Source: an uncultured Ruminococcus sp. (lineage in GTDB: Bacteria > Bacillota > Clostridia > Oscillospirales > Acutalibacteraceae). Taken from it: a stretch of DNA of 64,000 nucleotides. The DNA is taken from positions 35,807-99,806 of the forward strand of contig CADBYC010000003.1 of assembly GCA_902798755.1 (NCBI GenBank). The letters are read 5' to 3'. Both the position numbers and the translations under genes were made by a program. The notes beneath the pieces were generated by a model, which worked only from the letters and a program-made list of their open reading frames with translations, made no database searches and was not told the DNA's origin. Below are positions 35,763-44,824 of the stretch, piece by piece; position 1 is the stretch's first letter; every line of letters starts with the position of its first letter.

Positions 35763-36186
35763 AGTTATCAACGTCGTCGATCTCCATCTTGTAGCCCGGC
35801 CATGCAGCGGGGGAAGCGGGAGCGTCCCACCAGTAGATACCTGCATAGTGGTTGCCGTCTGCGCCTTCGTTGAACTCGTTGTACCAGGACGGAGCCTTGC
35901 CGCCTGCTTCGATGACGAGATCATCGTGAGCTTCCTCAACGACTTCACCGGTATCGGGATCGAGCTTCTCGGGAACGTGTACATACACGTCGTCGTCAGC
36001 TACGGGGCCGTTTTTGCCGTTGGGCATCATGAAATAAACTTTTGCGGTGCCGCCCTCATAATCAGTCGTTATCGCATCTTCCAGCGAAGGAGCGTCAGCG
36101 TCTACAACATTGTAAGCGGAGAACGCTACGACGGTCGTGGATAAGACCAACATGAGAGCTAAGATTACGCTAATAAACTTTCTCAT
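35761..36186 (-). pseudogene. Large starch-binding-type dockerin protein, N-terminal fragment
   Basis: 141 codons: signal peptide MRKFISVILALMLVLSTTVVAFSA, then a region nearly identical in order to the 602-residue paralogue (KVYFMMPNGKNG, DDVYVHVPEKLD, HYAGIYWWDAPASPAAWPGY), ending MEIDDVDN and a stop. Alignment to the paralogue shows that about 40 codons (GIYYADIP...IFNNG...) are missing at the junction and that the deletion is not a multiple of three. The rest of the protein follows in another frame from 35762. It has a good ribosome site, so a truncated secreted peptide may be made. Confidence 0.7.
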
Positions 36187-36557
36187 AATATCCTCCTTAT
36201 AATAATTTTATTGCGTATCTTAATCATAGCATAAATTATTTGAATATTCAATAATTAATTTCGCAAATGGAACTTTTTTTCAGAGTTTTTGCCAAATTTG
36301 TCAATGCGCCAAAACCCTTGTGCATATTGCCCTAAAACGGTTATTTTAGATTGTTCATTTTCACGAACCATCAAGCGATTCGGCTAAGAAACATCGAAAA
36401 TGTTTGGGTAATAATCACCAACCACAGGCATTTCTGTTCCCCCAAGCCTCCGCAATCCTCAGGGAGGTGCCCGAAGGGCGGAGGGTTGCCTTCCCCTCGC
36501 AGTCATTGCGAGGGCTTTAGCCCGTGGCAATCCCACAAACAAAGAATCCCACGCTTC

Positions 36558-36668
36558 CGTAGGGACGACCATTGGTCGTCCGAGAATGACGGGCGCAGAA
36601 TCAGGCGGAGACCTCAGATAGAGAAAAAAAGCATCTGCAATGCCGGACGAGCAATGCTCGTCCCTACG
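36558..36668. repeat. MITE-like element B, copy 2 (111 bp)
   Basis: Same ends and interior as 32640-32750. Confidence 0.75.
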
Positions 36669-37108
36669 ACGACGTTTCATTCTCGATCTGCGCGTTCCTC
36701 AACCCCGCAGTCATTGCGAGGGAGCGACCAAGCGACCGTGGCAATCCCTGCAGTGGCGCTTAGCCAATCGCTACGCTCCCCCGGCGCTGTTGCATGGGAG
36801 TTGTAAGCCAAATCAAAGATTTGGACAACTCCTCAACAAACAGGGAATCCTACGATTATATAATGTATACAAAATGTATACGCAGTCATGTATACTCAGG
36901 ATAGGATAGGATAGGTTAGGTAAGGTAAATACTGATTAATACAGTTTGCATTTTAGTTGTCATTCCGTTGGAGCGACTAAGCGACCGTGGGAATCCCACA
37001 AACAGAGACTGAAACGTCGGATTCCTACTTTGTGGGATTGCCACGGGCTAAAGCCCTCGCAATGACATAGTAATTAATCGGTGCTTACTTAGAATCTCAT
37101 AGGGCATT

Positions 37109-37150
37109 TGGCAACCAAATGGCAACCAAATGGCAACCAATTGGCAACCG
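37109..37150. repeat. Four-copy 11-bp tandem repeat TGGCAACCAAA
   Basis: Copies begin at 37109, 37120, 37131 and 37142, exactly 11 bp apart; the last two are slightly changed. Confidence 0.8.
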
Positions 37151-37303
37151 AGGTTAGATTAGGTAAGTATAGGTCAGGATAGATTAGATCAGATTGATTT
37201 CATCACCCTGCGGGTGCGGCTGAAGCCGAGATTCATTTCATTTGCGCCTGACGGCTTTTCGGAATCATTTAGGAATGTATGTATTGGATCGTGTTGGAAC
37301 GAT

Positions 37304-37396
37304 ACGTCCGAGAATGACGGGCGCAGAATCAGGTGGAGACCTCAGATAGAGAAAAAAAGCATCTGCAATGCCGGACGAGCAATGCTCGTCCCTACG
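37304..37396. repeat. MITE-like element B, truncated copy 3
   Basis: It matches the interior and right end of the 111-bp element but lacks the left terminal palindrome. Confidence 0.65.
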
Positions 37397-37426
37397 ACGA
37401 CGTTTCATTCTTCATTACAGCAAAAA

Positions 37427-37450
37427 ATCCCCCTGCGCTGACAGGGGGAT
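37427..37450 (-). terminator. Terminator of the VanW-family gene
   Basis: Stem ATCCCCCTG/CAGGGGGAT with a 6-base loop, followed by TTTTTTG on the minus strand. Confidence 0.8.
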
Positions 37451-37464
37451 AAAATGTATACAGT

Positions 37465-39228
37465 TTACGCGCCTTCGCCGGATTCTCCGCCGCCCGATCC
37501 ACCGCCGGACTCGCCGCCTGATTCGCCGCCGGATTCACCGCCCGACTCACCGCCGCCGGATTCTCCGCCCGAGGTGTCGCCGCCCGACTCGCCGCCGGAG
37601 CTGTCGCCGCCCGAGGTATCGCCGGCAGAGGAAGAATCGCCGCTGTCGGAGCTGTCATCGTCGTCATTGCTCGAGCCGCCGCCCGAGGAACCGCCCGAAG
37701 AAGGAGCCGAGGTATAGTAGGTGGAGGAGGGCAGGTCGTCGGAATCGACCTCCTTGCCGTCCTTATAATAGGTACGGCTGGTATAGACCTTGTAGCCGCG
37801 GTCGAAGTAGGTCGGAGAAGTGGTCGAGATCTCGATCTCGTCAAACTTCGGATTCTCCAAGCCCCACATCTCGCAGTTCAGCTCGGTGCCGTCCATCCAG
37901 CACTTCATGAACAGCTGATACTTGAAGGGGTTGTTGACCTTGAGGTCGATATTGCCGTAGTCAACGGTCGCGTCGCGGCCCGCGTCGACATATACCGATT
38001 TATAATAGTGGCACTCACGCTCGACAACGTCCATACCGCACAGGATAGCGGCGTTGTAGATAGTGGTGGAGGACTGGCAGATACCGCCGCCGACGCCGGT
38101 CTCGCTGCGACCCTCTACGATAACGCCCGCGGGCTTGTAGCCGTTGGACTCAAGATTGGAGTTGCCGGTATGATCGTTGAACGACCACGTCGCGCCCGGC
38201 TCGATGATGGAGCCGTTGCATGCCGCCAGAGAAACACGCATGTTCTCGTTACCGTTGGAGTTGTTGGTCGAGATCGTCGAGAAAGACGAGAGCTTCTTGA
38301 TGTTCTCCTTGAGGTAGCTCGCGGTGATCTCGGGATCGACCTCCTTGACAGTCGCGTCGACCGTTCCGCTGATGTTGCCGCCGTTGATAAAGGTCTTGAG
38401 CGCGTTCAGGCTGGTCTCTTCATCAAGAGAGGTGCCCTTGGTCTCGTCCTCAAAGGTGAACATCGAGTCCGCGGAGGGGTCAAAATCGGTGACCTTGGCG
38501 TCCTTCGCCTCAGTCTTGATATCGCCCGCGATCTTCGTGATGATGTCGGAGCAGGTGGTGTCCTCGACCGTCATCTTGATCTCGTAGTTCTTATCCTCGG
38601 TCTTGATGCCCTTCTCCTCGGAATAGGCCTTTGCTTCGCTCAGCACCTTGTCCGTATCAAAGGAGTATTTGAAATCGTCTTTGGTATAATTATAGGTCTT
38701 GTCGCCGGCTTTGACGTCGATCTTGATGCCGTTCGCCATCTCGTCCTCAACGCCCTTCATCAGCGCCTTGGCTTGTCCCATCGTCATATCCTTGAGCGAC
38801 TTGCCGTTGACGTAGACGTTATCGGAAAAGGTACTGTCGGGACCTGTACCTGAGCCGGAGAACAGATAGAGCGTCAGTCCGCCCGCCGCGGCTACCAGCA
38901 GGATGCTGATGATACAGATCGCGACGATCAGACCGGTTTTCTTTTTCTTTTTGGAGCTTGCGGGCTTCTTGCCGCCGTTCGCCTTTTTCTTGGCGGGCAT
39001 ATCATAATCGTCAGTCACGATGAAATCATCGTTGAAGCTGCGCTGCTGCTTGGCGGGAGCCGCCTTGCGGGCAGGAGCCTGACCGTTGCGAGCGGGCGCC
39101 TTCTGTGCGGACGAGCCGCCCTTGCCGCCGCGAGCGGGAGCCTTCTGCGCAGAGGAGCCGCTCTTGCGGTTGCGCGCCTCAGCCAGAATGGAATCCAACT
39201 CCATGGTGTTGGAGTTATTTTTCGCCAT
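37465..39228 (-). CDS. VanW-family membrane-anchored protein
   Basis: The ATG at 39228 follows GGGGAAGTGAAAGGT, giving 587 residues. Residues 1-95 are a basic, Ala/Lys-rich cytoplasmic part, followed by one membrane segment (TGLIVAICIISILLVAAAGG). The extracellular part has a peptidoglycan-binding-type domain (YVNGKSLKDMTMGQAKALM...) and the VanW domain (SFNDHTGNSNLESNGYKPAG, then GVGGGICQSSTTIYNAAILC and ECHYYKSVYVDAGRDATVDY). The C-terminus is a 70-residue Ser/Gly/Glu low-complexity tail (GGESGG units) that may vary in length. VanW-type proteins act at the cell wall; their reaction is unproven. Confidence 0.88.
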   Translation of the reverse strand: MAKNNSNTMELDSILAEARNRKSGSSAQKAPARGGKGGSSAQKAPARNGQAPARKAAPAKQQRSFNDDFIVTDDYDMPAKKKANGGKKPASSKKKKKTGLIVAICIISILLVAAAGGLTLYLFSGSGTGPDSTFSDNVYVNGKSLKDMTMGQAKALMKGVEDEMANGIKIDVKAGDKTYNYTKDDFKYSFDTDKVLSEAKAYSEEKGIKTEDKNYEIKMTVEDTTCSDIITKIAGDIKTEAKDAKVTDFDPSADSMFTFEDETKGTSLDEETSLNALKTFINGGNISGTVDATVKEVDPEITASYLKENIKKLSSFSTISTNNSNGNENMRVSLAACNGSIIEPGATWSFNDHTGNSNLESNGYKPAGVIVEGRSETGVGGGICQSSTTIYNAAILCGMDVVERECHYYKSVYVDAGRDATVDYGNIDLKVNNPFKYQLFMKCWMDGTELNCEMWGLENPKFDEIEISTTSPTYFDRGYKVYTSRTYYKDGKEVDSDDLPSSTYYTSAPSSGGSSGGGSSNDDDDSSDSGDSSSAGDTSGGDSSGGESGGDTSGGESGGGESGGESGGESGGESGGGSGGGESGEGA

Positions 39229-39589
39229 ACCTTTCACTTCCCCTGTCGGAATATATATATCTGTAAAGCTGGTTTGTAAAATCACAACTCGTTTGAAAAT
39301 CATCAGCGGAGCCGCAGTAAATCTGTATTTCTCCCACTGCTCCTATGATAATCAAGTATATAATAACGAATCTGAAAATGATTAATAATCTGTAAAAGAA
39401 TTATGAAATAAAAATACGACGATATTTACTACCCCTGCGGTCGGTTAATTTATTGATTTTTGATAAAGCGGCATTTGACCGCGGTTTTACAGCGCTCTAA
39501 TCATGCGAATAATTTGATAAATACCTGTTGCAGTACCGATAGAATTGAGTTATAATATCAGTGAACACTTTTTCAGAAAGGTGAAGCGT
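39229..39589. other. Divergent intergenic region
   Basis: It separates the VanW gene and the glycosyltransferase gene and must hold both promoters. I could not place them with confidence and see no other feature. Confidence 0.4.
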
Positions 39590-40855
39590 ATGAAAACAAT
39601 GATCCTGACCGCTTCCACGGGAGGCGGACATAACCGCGCGTCCAACGCACTGAAATCATATATCAACACCCATGACCCCGAGTCGGACGTCCGCATCATC
39701 GACGCGATCGAGGAATGCTCCTCCGTCCTCAACTTTACGGTCGTCAAAGGCTACAAGGCGCTGGTGACCCTGACGCCGAGCCTTTTCGGTAAGATTTACA
39801 AGAACTCCGATAAAAAGTCGCCGCTGTCGGATACGGTCACCTTCCTCTATCAGCAGTGCGCCAAGCGCCTCAAGCCCGTGATCGACGAATACATGCCCGA
39901 CGTCATTATCAGCTGTCACCCGTTCGCGGGAGCGATCTTAGGTTATATGAAGGAGCAATTCGGATACACCATGCCGCTGATCAGCATCGTGACCGACTTC
40001 CTCCCCCACCGCACCTATATCGCGAACGGCATCAACGCGTATGTCACCGCCTCCGCGCAGGCGAAAGAGATCCTCTCCACAGAGTACGAGATCGAGAGCG
40101 ACCGCATCTTTGATTACGGCCATCCCATCTTCGACCGCTTCTATGAGGGCAACGGCAGAACGCGCGAAGAAGTCCTCAACGAACTCGGCTTCGACCCCGA
40201 CAAGCGTACCGTGCTGATCATGGCGGGCAGCTTCGGCGTGACCGATATCCTTGAGATCTACGAAAACCTGCTCACCATCGACGCCGACTACCAGATCATC
40301 GTCATCACCGGCCGCAACCAAAAGCTGTACGACGCGTTTGACAAGCTGCTCCACGATGAAGATGAGATCGTCACCGATGAAGAGCCGGAATTCCTCAGCT
40401 GGGTCGGCGAGGACAGCGTCCTGCGCTACATGTACGACCAGAGCGAGCAGGTCATCGACATACTGACCCGCACCTTCCGTCACAAGATCGAGAACCGCAA
40501 GCCGACCAAGCTGTTCTTCTTCATCGACAACGTCGACGACTATATGCACGCCAGCGACCTGATCGTCACAAAGCCCGGCGGTCTGACCACTTCTGAGAGC
40601 ATCGCCGCCGCGCTGCCGATGGTCGTGTTCAAGGCTTATCCCGGCCAGGAGGAACAGAACGCCGCATTATTGGTCGAGAACAATATCGGCGTGATCATGG
40701 AAAGCAGCGAGACAGCCGCTCAGACGGTCGGCGACCTGCTGAAAAGCGATACCAAGCTCGACGAAATGCGCGAGAGCTGCCGCCGCTTTGTCCATAAGGA
40801 TTCCTGCCGCCGTATCTACGAACTGGCAAAAAATTTGGTAGAAAACAAAGAATAA
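39590..40855 (+). CDS. MGDG-synthase/UgtP-type glycosyltransferase
   Basis: The ATG at 39590 follows AAAGGTGAAGCGT; 421 residues. The N-terminus ILTASTGGGHNRASNALKSY is the hallmark of the monogalactosyl-/processive diacylglycerol glycosyltransferases (GT28, UgtP/MGDG synthase type); the C-terminal half has LIVTKPGGLTTSESIAAALP and PGQEEQNAALL, which bind the UDP-sugar. Such enzymes make glycolipids that anchor lipoteichoic acid or tune the membrane. An insertion of about 60 residues (EEPEFLSWVGEDS...) precedes the acceptor loop. It is monocistronic, with a MITE-like element beginning at its stop codon and a terminator behind it. Confidence 0.88.
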   Translation: MKTMILTASTGGGHNRASNALKSYINTHDPESDVRIIDAIEECSSVLNFTVVKGYKALVTLTPSLFGKIYKNSDKKSPLSDTVTFLYQQCAKRLKPVIDEYMPDVIISCHPFAGAILGYMKEQFGYTMPLISIVTDFLPHRTYIANGINAYVTASAQAKEILSTEYEIESDRIFDYGHPIFDRFYEGNGRTREEVLNELGFDPDKRTVLIMAGSFGVTDILEIYENLLTIDADYQIIVITGRNQKLYDAFDKLLHDEDEIVTDEEPEFLSWVGEDSVLRYMYDQSEQVIDILTRTFRHKIENRKPTKLFFFIDNVDDYMHASDLIVTKPGGLTTSESIAAALPMVVFKAYPGQEEQNAALLVENNIGVIMESSETAAQTVGDLLKSDTKLDEMRESCRRFVHKDSCRRIYELAKNLVENKE

Positions 40856-41011
40856 TACTAATCCTTGATAAAAAGATTTAATCAGATATTAGTGATATAT
40901 TTCGGATAGCGCGACGGGCTCCTTGACAGGCTGGCGCCTGTCAAGGAGCCCAACAAAGCTATACGAAATATAGCGCAATAGATGATAAAGGTTTTTATTA
41001 AGGATTAGTAT
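40855..41011. repeat. MITE-like element A, complete copy (157 bp)
   Basis: Terminal inverted repeats ATACTAATCCTTGATAAAAA and, at the other end, its complement with one mismatch, enclose a perfect 16-bp stem (GGGCTCCTTGACAGGC... at about 40918-40953). It abuts the stop codon of the glycosyltransferase gene. Another copy enters the window end at 63902, and a decayed half is at about 45780-45858. Confidence 0.75.
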
Positions 41012-41017
41012 AAGATC

Positions 41018-41045
41018 AAGAGCTTCCTGCGGGGAGCTCTTTTTT
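41018..41045 (+). terminator. Terminator after the glycosyltransferase gene
   Basis: Stem AAGAGCTTCC/GGGAGCTCTT with a TGCG loop followed by TTTTTTG. Confidence 0.75.
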
Positions 41046-41088
41046 GATTCCGATTTTGTAATCTGCGATTACTCTTTCGTTAAATTTA

Positions 41089-41117
41089 TTTACAATGAAT
41101 TCAAATTCTCTTATAAT
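41089..41117 (+). promoter_or_regulatory. Promoter of the ABC transporter gene
   Basis: TTTACA (41089-41094), a 17-base spacer and TATAAT (41112-41117). Confidence 0.6.
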
Positions 41118-41217
41118 GTAGGCTATAAAAATGTACCATAATGTACTATAGATATATAATACTTATAATATATAAAAATCATCCGCACCCACTATCATCG
41201 ACTGAGGAGATTGATCA

Positions 41218-44200
41218 ATGCTTCAAATCAAAGGCATCAAAAAGGTTTATAAAACAGGATCGCTGATTCAGGCGGCGCTCAAGGGCGTGTCGCTCAGCCT
41301 GCGCGACAATGAGTTTGTCGCTATTCTCGGACAGAGCGGCTCCGGAAAAACCACCCTGCTGAATATCATCGGCGGACTCGATCGCTACGACGATGGCGAT
41401 CTGATCATCAACGGTATCAGCACAAAGCAGTATTCCGACCGCGACTGGGACTCCTACCGCAACCATACCGTAGGCTTCGTGTTCCAGAGCTATAACCTGA
41501 TCCCCCACCAGACCGTTCTGAAAAACGTCGAGCTGGCGCTCACCATCAGCGGTATCAGTGCGGGCGATCGTACTGCCCGCGCCACCGAAGCCTTGGAAAA
41601 GGTCGGGCTCTCCGAGCATATCCACAAGAAGCCCTCTCAGCTTTCGGGCGGTCAGATGCAGCGCGTCGCCATCGCCCGCGCCTTGGTCAACGACCCCGAT
41701 ATCCTGCTTGCGGACGAGCCGACGGGCGCTCTCGACAGCGACACCAGTATCCAGGTCATGGATCTGCTCAAGGAAGTCGCTCAAGACCGCCTCGTCGTGA
41801 TGGTCACCCACAACCCCGAGCTTGCCGAGCAATACGCCACGCGTATCGTCACCCTCAAGGACGGCGAGATCACCTCGGATTCCGACCCCTACACCCCCGC
41901 AGAGACCGAGGCAGTTCACAAGAACCTTGGCAAATCTTCGATGTCCCTGCTCACCTCGATGGCGCTGTCCTTCAACAACCTGTGGACGAAAAAGGCGCGT
42001 ACTATCTTGGTCGCGTTCGCGGGCTCTATCGGTATCATCGGTATCGCGATGATCCTGGCGATGTCCAACGGCGCGAATGAATATATCCGCAGCGTAGAGG
42101 AAGGCAGCCTGCAGGATTATCCTTTGCAGATCACCGATACCAGCTTCAGCATGGTGTCGATGTTTGCGGGCGGCATGTCCTCGTCAGCAAAGGCGACCGA
42201 AGCGACCCCCGACGAAAAGGTCGTCGAAGAATGGCGCACCGTAACGAATATCATCTCAGGCATGAACACCAACGACCTGAAATCGCTCAAAGCCTATTTC
42301 GAGAGCGATGAATGTGACATCAACGACCACGTGCAGACCATCGAGTACGACTACAATATCACCCCGCGCATCTACAAGGAGGACAGCGACGGCAGCTTCA
42401 GACAGGTCAACCCCAGCACCACCTTCGCGCCTCTCGGCTTCGGCGGCTCCGAATCCAGCACCAACGGTCTGTTTTCCGCGTTTTCCAATACCAACAGCTT
42501 CTTCGTCATGCCCGAAAAAGACGAAGTGTATCAAAAGAGCTTTGACCTGAAAGCCGGTAAATGGCCCGAAAACCACAACGAATGTATCGTTACGCTGACC
42601 TCCAACGGACGCGTCTCCGACCTCGTTCTGTATATCATGGGACTAAAAGATCCCAAAGAACTGACAAAAATGATCGACGCCTTCTCACAGGGCGAGAGCG
42701 TCAACGACGTCTCCGAGTTGGGACATTACAGCTATGATGATTTTCTGGGAACAGAATTCAAGATCGCTTCCGTCGCGGATTTCTATACCTACGACAAGGA
42801 CTACAGTGTCTGGACCGATCACAGCACCGACACCAAGTACCTGAAAAAACTGCTCGATCAAAGCGAGAGCCTGAAGGTCGTCGGCGTCGCTCAGCTGGTC
42901 GACAATACGACCACCACCGGCAACATGATCGGCATCGGCTACCATTCCTCGCTGACCAACCACGTCATCGAGCTTGCCGCTCAGTCGGACATCGTCAAGG
43001 CTCAGCTCAAGGATCCCGATACCGACGTCTTTACAGGCAAGTCGTTTGATGATGATTCCACCGAAAAAAATATGGACATGAGCTCCCTGTTCTCCGTGGA
43101 CAGCGACGCGCTCGACAAGGCGTTCAGCTTTGACTCAAACGGCATGGATCTGTCAAAAATGGATCTGTCGGGTCTCGATCTGAGCAGTATGGATCTGTCC
43201 GATATGGACATGAGCTCTGTCTTTTCCGCAGATGACCTCAGCAAAATGATGCCCCAGCTGAGCGAAAAGGATATCGCCGAATTGCTCAGCGGAATTAAGT
43301 TCAACGTCACCGCCGAGCAGATGAACGAGCTGTTCTCAAAGCTCCTCAGCGGCTATCAGGAATACGCGAAGGACGATCAGCGGGCGGATCTCTCCTCCCT
43401 CCCCTCCGCCCTGCGGCAGTATTTGAATACCGACGAAGCGAAAGACCTGCTCCGCCAACAGCTCACGGATTATGTGAACCGTCACAGCGACGATATCATC
43501 AAAGAAGAAGATATCGCCGCCATCGCCGAGAGCTACATCGGCGGCTACGCATCGTGGCTCGAAAAGCACAGCTTTGAAAAAGACGATTACTCCCATATCA
43601 ATGAATATGTTCAGTCCGAGGACGCGAAAAAGATCCTGCAGGACGGTGCCGAGACCCTGCGCGAAAAGCTCAGGAGCCTTTCTCCCACCGATGAGGAGAT
43701 CAACTCCCTCGCCGCCGCGGTCGTCGCGGGCTATGAGGCGTATGCCGATGAAAACGCCCTTCCCTCGGCTTCCTATCTGCTTAAATCCTTCACCGATTAT
43801 CTTTCGACCGACGAAGCAAGCTCATTGATCACCTCCCTTGTCGGCGAGGCGGTCGACGCTTCAGGTCTGGAGAAAAGCATGTCCAAGTACTCCGACGTTA
43901 TCTCCTCCCAGCTGGGCAATGTGATGGCAGGAATCATGAACGCCGTCAGCGGTCAGATAACCTCTGCGCTTCAAGCGGGCATGTCGTCGCTGACCTCTTC
44001 TCTTTCTTCCGATCTGCTCAGTGCCTTTGACTTCGACCCCAACGCGTTCGCCGATCTTTTCAAAACGAAGATGAGCGCCGAGGAACTCAAGGATCTGATG
44101 GTCTCTCTGTTCAACACCAACAAGTCCACCTTTGACGGCAACCTCAAAAAGTTAGGCTACGCCGACCTCTCCAAGCCCTCGACCATCACCATCTATCCCA

Positions 44201-44751
44201 AGGATTTTGACAGCAAAACACATATCAAACAGCTCATCAGCGATTATAACGCCCGCATGAAAGCGGCGGGTGAGGACGACAAGGTGATCGAATACACCGA
44301 TCTCGTCGACGCTTTGATGGGCTCTGTCACCACGATCATCGACGCCATCAGCTATGTCCTGATCGCTTTCGTCGCGATCTCACTGATCGTATCGTCGATC
44401 ATGATCGGCGTCATCACCTATATCAGCGTTCTCGAGCGCAAAAAGGAGATCGGTATTCTCCGCGCGATCGGCGCGTCCAAGCGCAACATCTCTCAGGTAT
44501 TCAACGCCGAGACCTTCATCATCGGCGCGTTGGCTGGCGTGATCGGTATCGGTGTGACAGAACTGCTGATCATACCCGCGAACCTCATTCTGCACGCTCT
44601 GACCGAGCAGGAGAACATCAACGCGATCCTGCCCCCCGCGGCGGCAGGTATCCTGATCCTGCTGAGTATCGTGCTCACGCTCATCGGCGGCATCATCCCC
44701 TCGCGCAAGGCGGCTAAGAGCGATCCCGTTACCGCGCTGCGTTCAGAATGA
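41218..44751 (+). CDS. Giant fused ABC transporter (MacB/FtsX-type ATPase-permease)
   Basis: A 1177-residue protein. Residues 1-230 are an ABC ATPase: Walker A GQSGSGKTT (38-46), signature LSGGQ (142-146), Walker B DILLADEP (161-168). One membrane segment follows at about 260-285, then roughly 750 extracellular residues, then an FtsX-type permease block (about 1035-1175) with ERKKEIGILRAIGASKRNI. This is the layout of LolD/MacB-like Firmicute exporters that act on peptides, lipids or cell-wall hydrolases. The extracellular part has an unusual MDLSx five-residue repeat (643-667) and long helical segments. RBS GAGGAG. It probably forms a homodimer by itself since no partner gene is adjacent. 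Confidence 0.9.
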   Translation: MLQIKGIKKVYKTGSLIQAALKGVSLSLRDNEFVAILGQSGSGKTTLLNIIGGLDRYDDGDLIINGISTKQYSDRDWDSYRNHTVGFVFQSYNLIPHQTVLKNVELALTISGISAGDRTARATEALEKVGLSEHIHKKPSQLSGGQMQRVAIARALVNDPDILLADEPTGALDSDTSIQVMDLLKEVAQDRLVVMVTHNPELAEQYATRIVTLKDGEITSDSDPYTPAETEAVHKNLGKSSMSLLTSMALSFNNLWTKKARTILVAFAGSIGIIGIAMILAMSNGANEYIRSVEEGSLQDYPLQITDTSFSMVSMFAGGMSSSAKATEATPDEKVVEEWRTVTNIISGMNTNDLKSLKAYFESDECDINDHVQTIEYDYNITPRIYKEDSDGSFRQVNPSTTFAPLGFGGSESSTNGLFSAFSNTNSFFVMPEKDEVYQKSFDLKAGKWPENHNECIVTLTSNGRVSDLVLYIMGLKDPKELTKMIDAFSQGESVNDVSELGHYSYDDFLGTEFKIASVADFYTYDKDYSVWTDHSTDTKYLKKLLDQSESLKVVGVAQLVDNTTTTGNMIGIGYHSSLTNHVIELAAQSDIVKAQLKDPDTDVFTGKSFDDDSTEKNMDMSSLFSVDSDALDKAFSFDSNGMDLSKMDLSGLDLSSMDLSDMDMSSVFSADDLSKMMPQLSEKDIAELLSGIKFNVTAEQMNELFSKLLSGYQEYAKDDQRADLSSLPSALRQYLNTDEAKDLLRQQLTDYVNRHSDDIIKEEDIAAIAESYIGGYASWLEKHSFEKDDYSHINEYVQSEDAKKILQDGAETLREKLRSLSPTDEEINSLAAAVVAGYEAYADENALPSASYLLKSFTDYLSTDEASSLITSLVGEAVDASGLEKSMSKYSDVISSQLGNVMAGIMNAVSGQITSALQAGMSSLTSSLSSDLLSAFDFDPNAFADLFKTKMSAEELKDLMVSLFNTNKSTFDGNLKKLGYADLSKPSTITIYPKDFDSKTHIKQLISDYNARMKAAGEDDKVIEYTDLVDALMGSVTTIIDAISYVLIAFVAISLIVSSIMIGVITYISVLERKKEIGILRAIGASKRNISQVFNAETFIIGALAGVIGIGVTELLIIPANLILHALTEQENINAILPPAAAGILILLSIVLTLIGGIIPSRKAAKSDPVTALRSE

Positions 44752-44824
44752 TCATTTCATTTTCAATCACAATACAGGCAAAAACCTGTCCGAAATCATT
44801 TTAATACCAAAGGCGGAGGAAATC

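Larger units (their letters stand above)
36187..37426. other. 1.2-kb gene-free repeat region
   Basis: It is filled with repeats: GTCATTGCGAG-type units (36503-36533, 36707-36749, 36957-36996, inverted at 37031-37068), two MITE-like elements B (36558-36668 and the partial 37304-37396), three GTATAC palindromes (36863-36893), a GGATA/GGTTA simple repeat (36899-36925) and an 11-bp tandem array (37109-37150). No gene is supported; the frames here are repeat artefacts. Confidence 0.65.

Noticed and set aside
33000-35984. ATG at 35984 as a true start of a 994-residue protein
   Set aside because: The first 74 residues are out-of-frame translation of the paralogous coding region and there is no signal peptide; homology begins at about 35762.
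37109-37150. Possible small CRISPR array
   Set aside because: 11-bp units without spacers; a simple tandem repeat.
37454-37717. Proline-rich plus-strand frame (DSPP repeats)
   Set aside because: Antisense of the Gly/Ser/Glu tail of the VanW-family protein.
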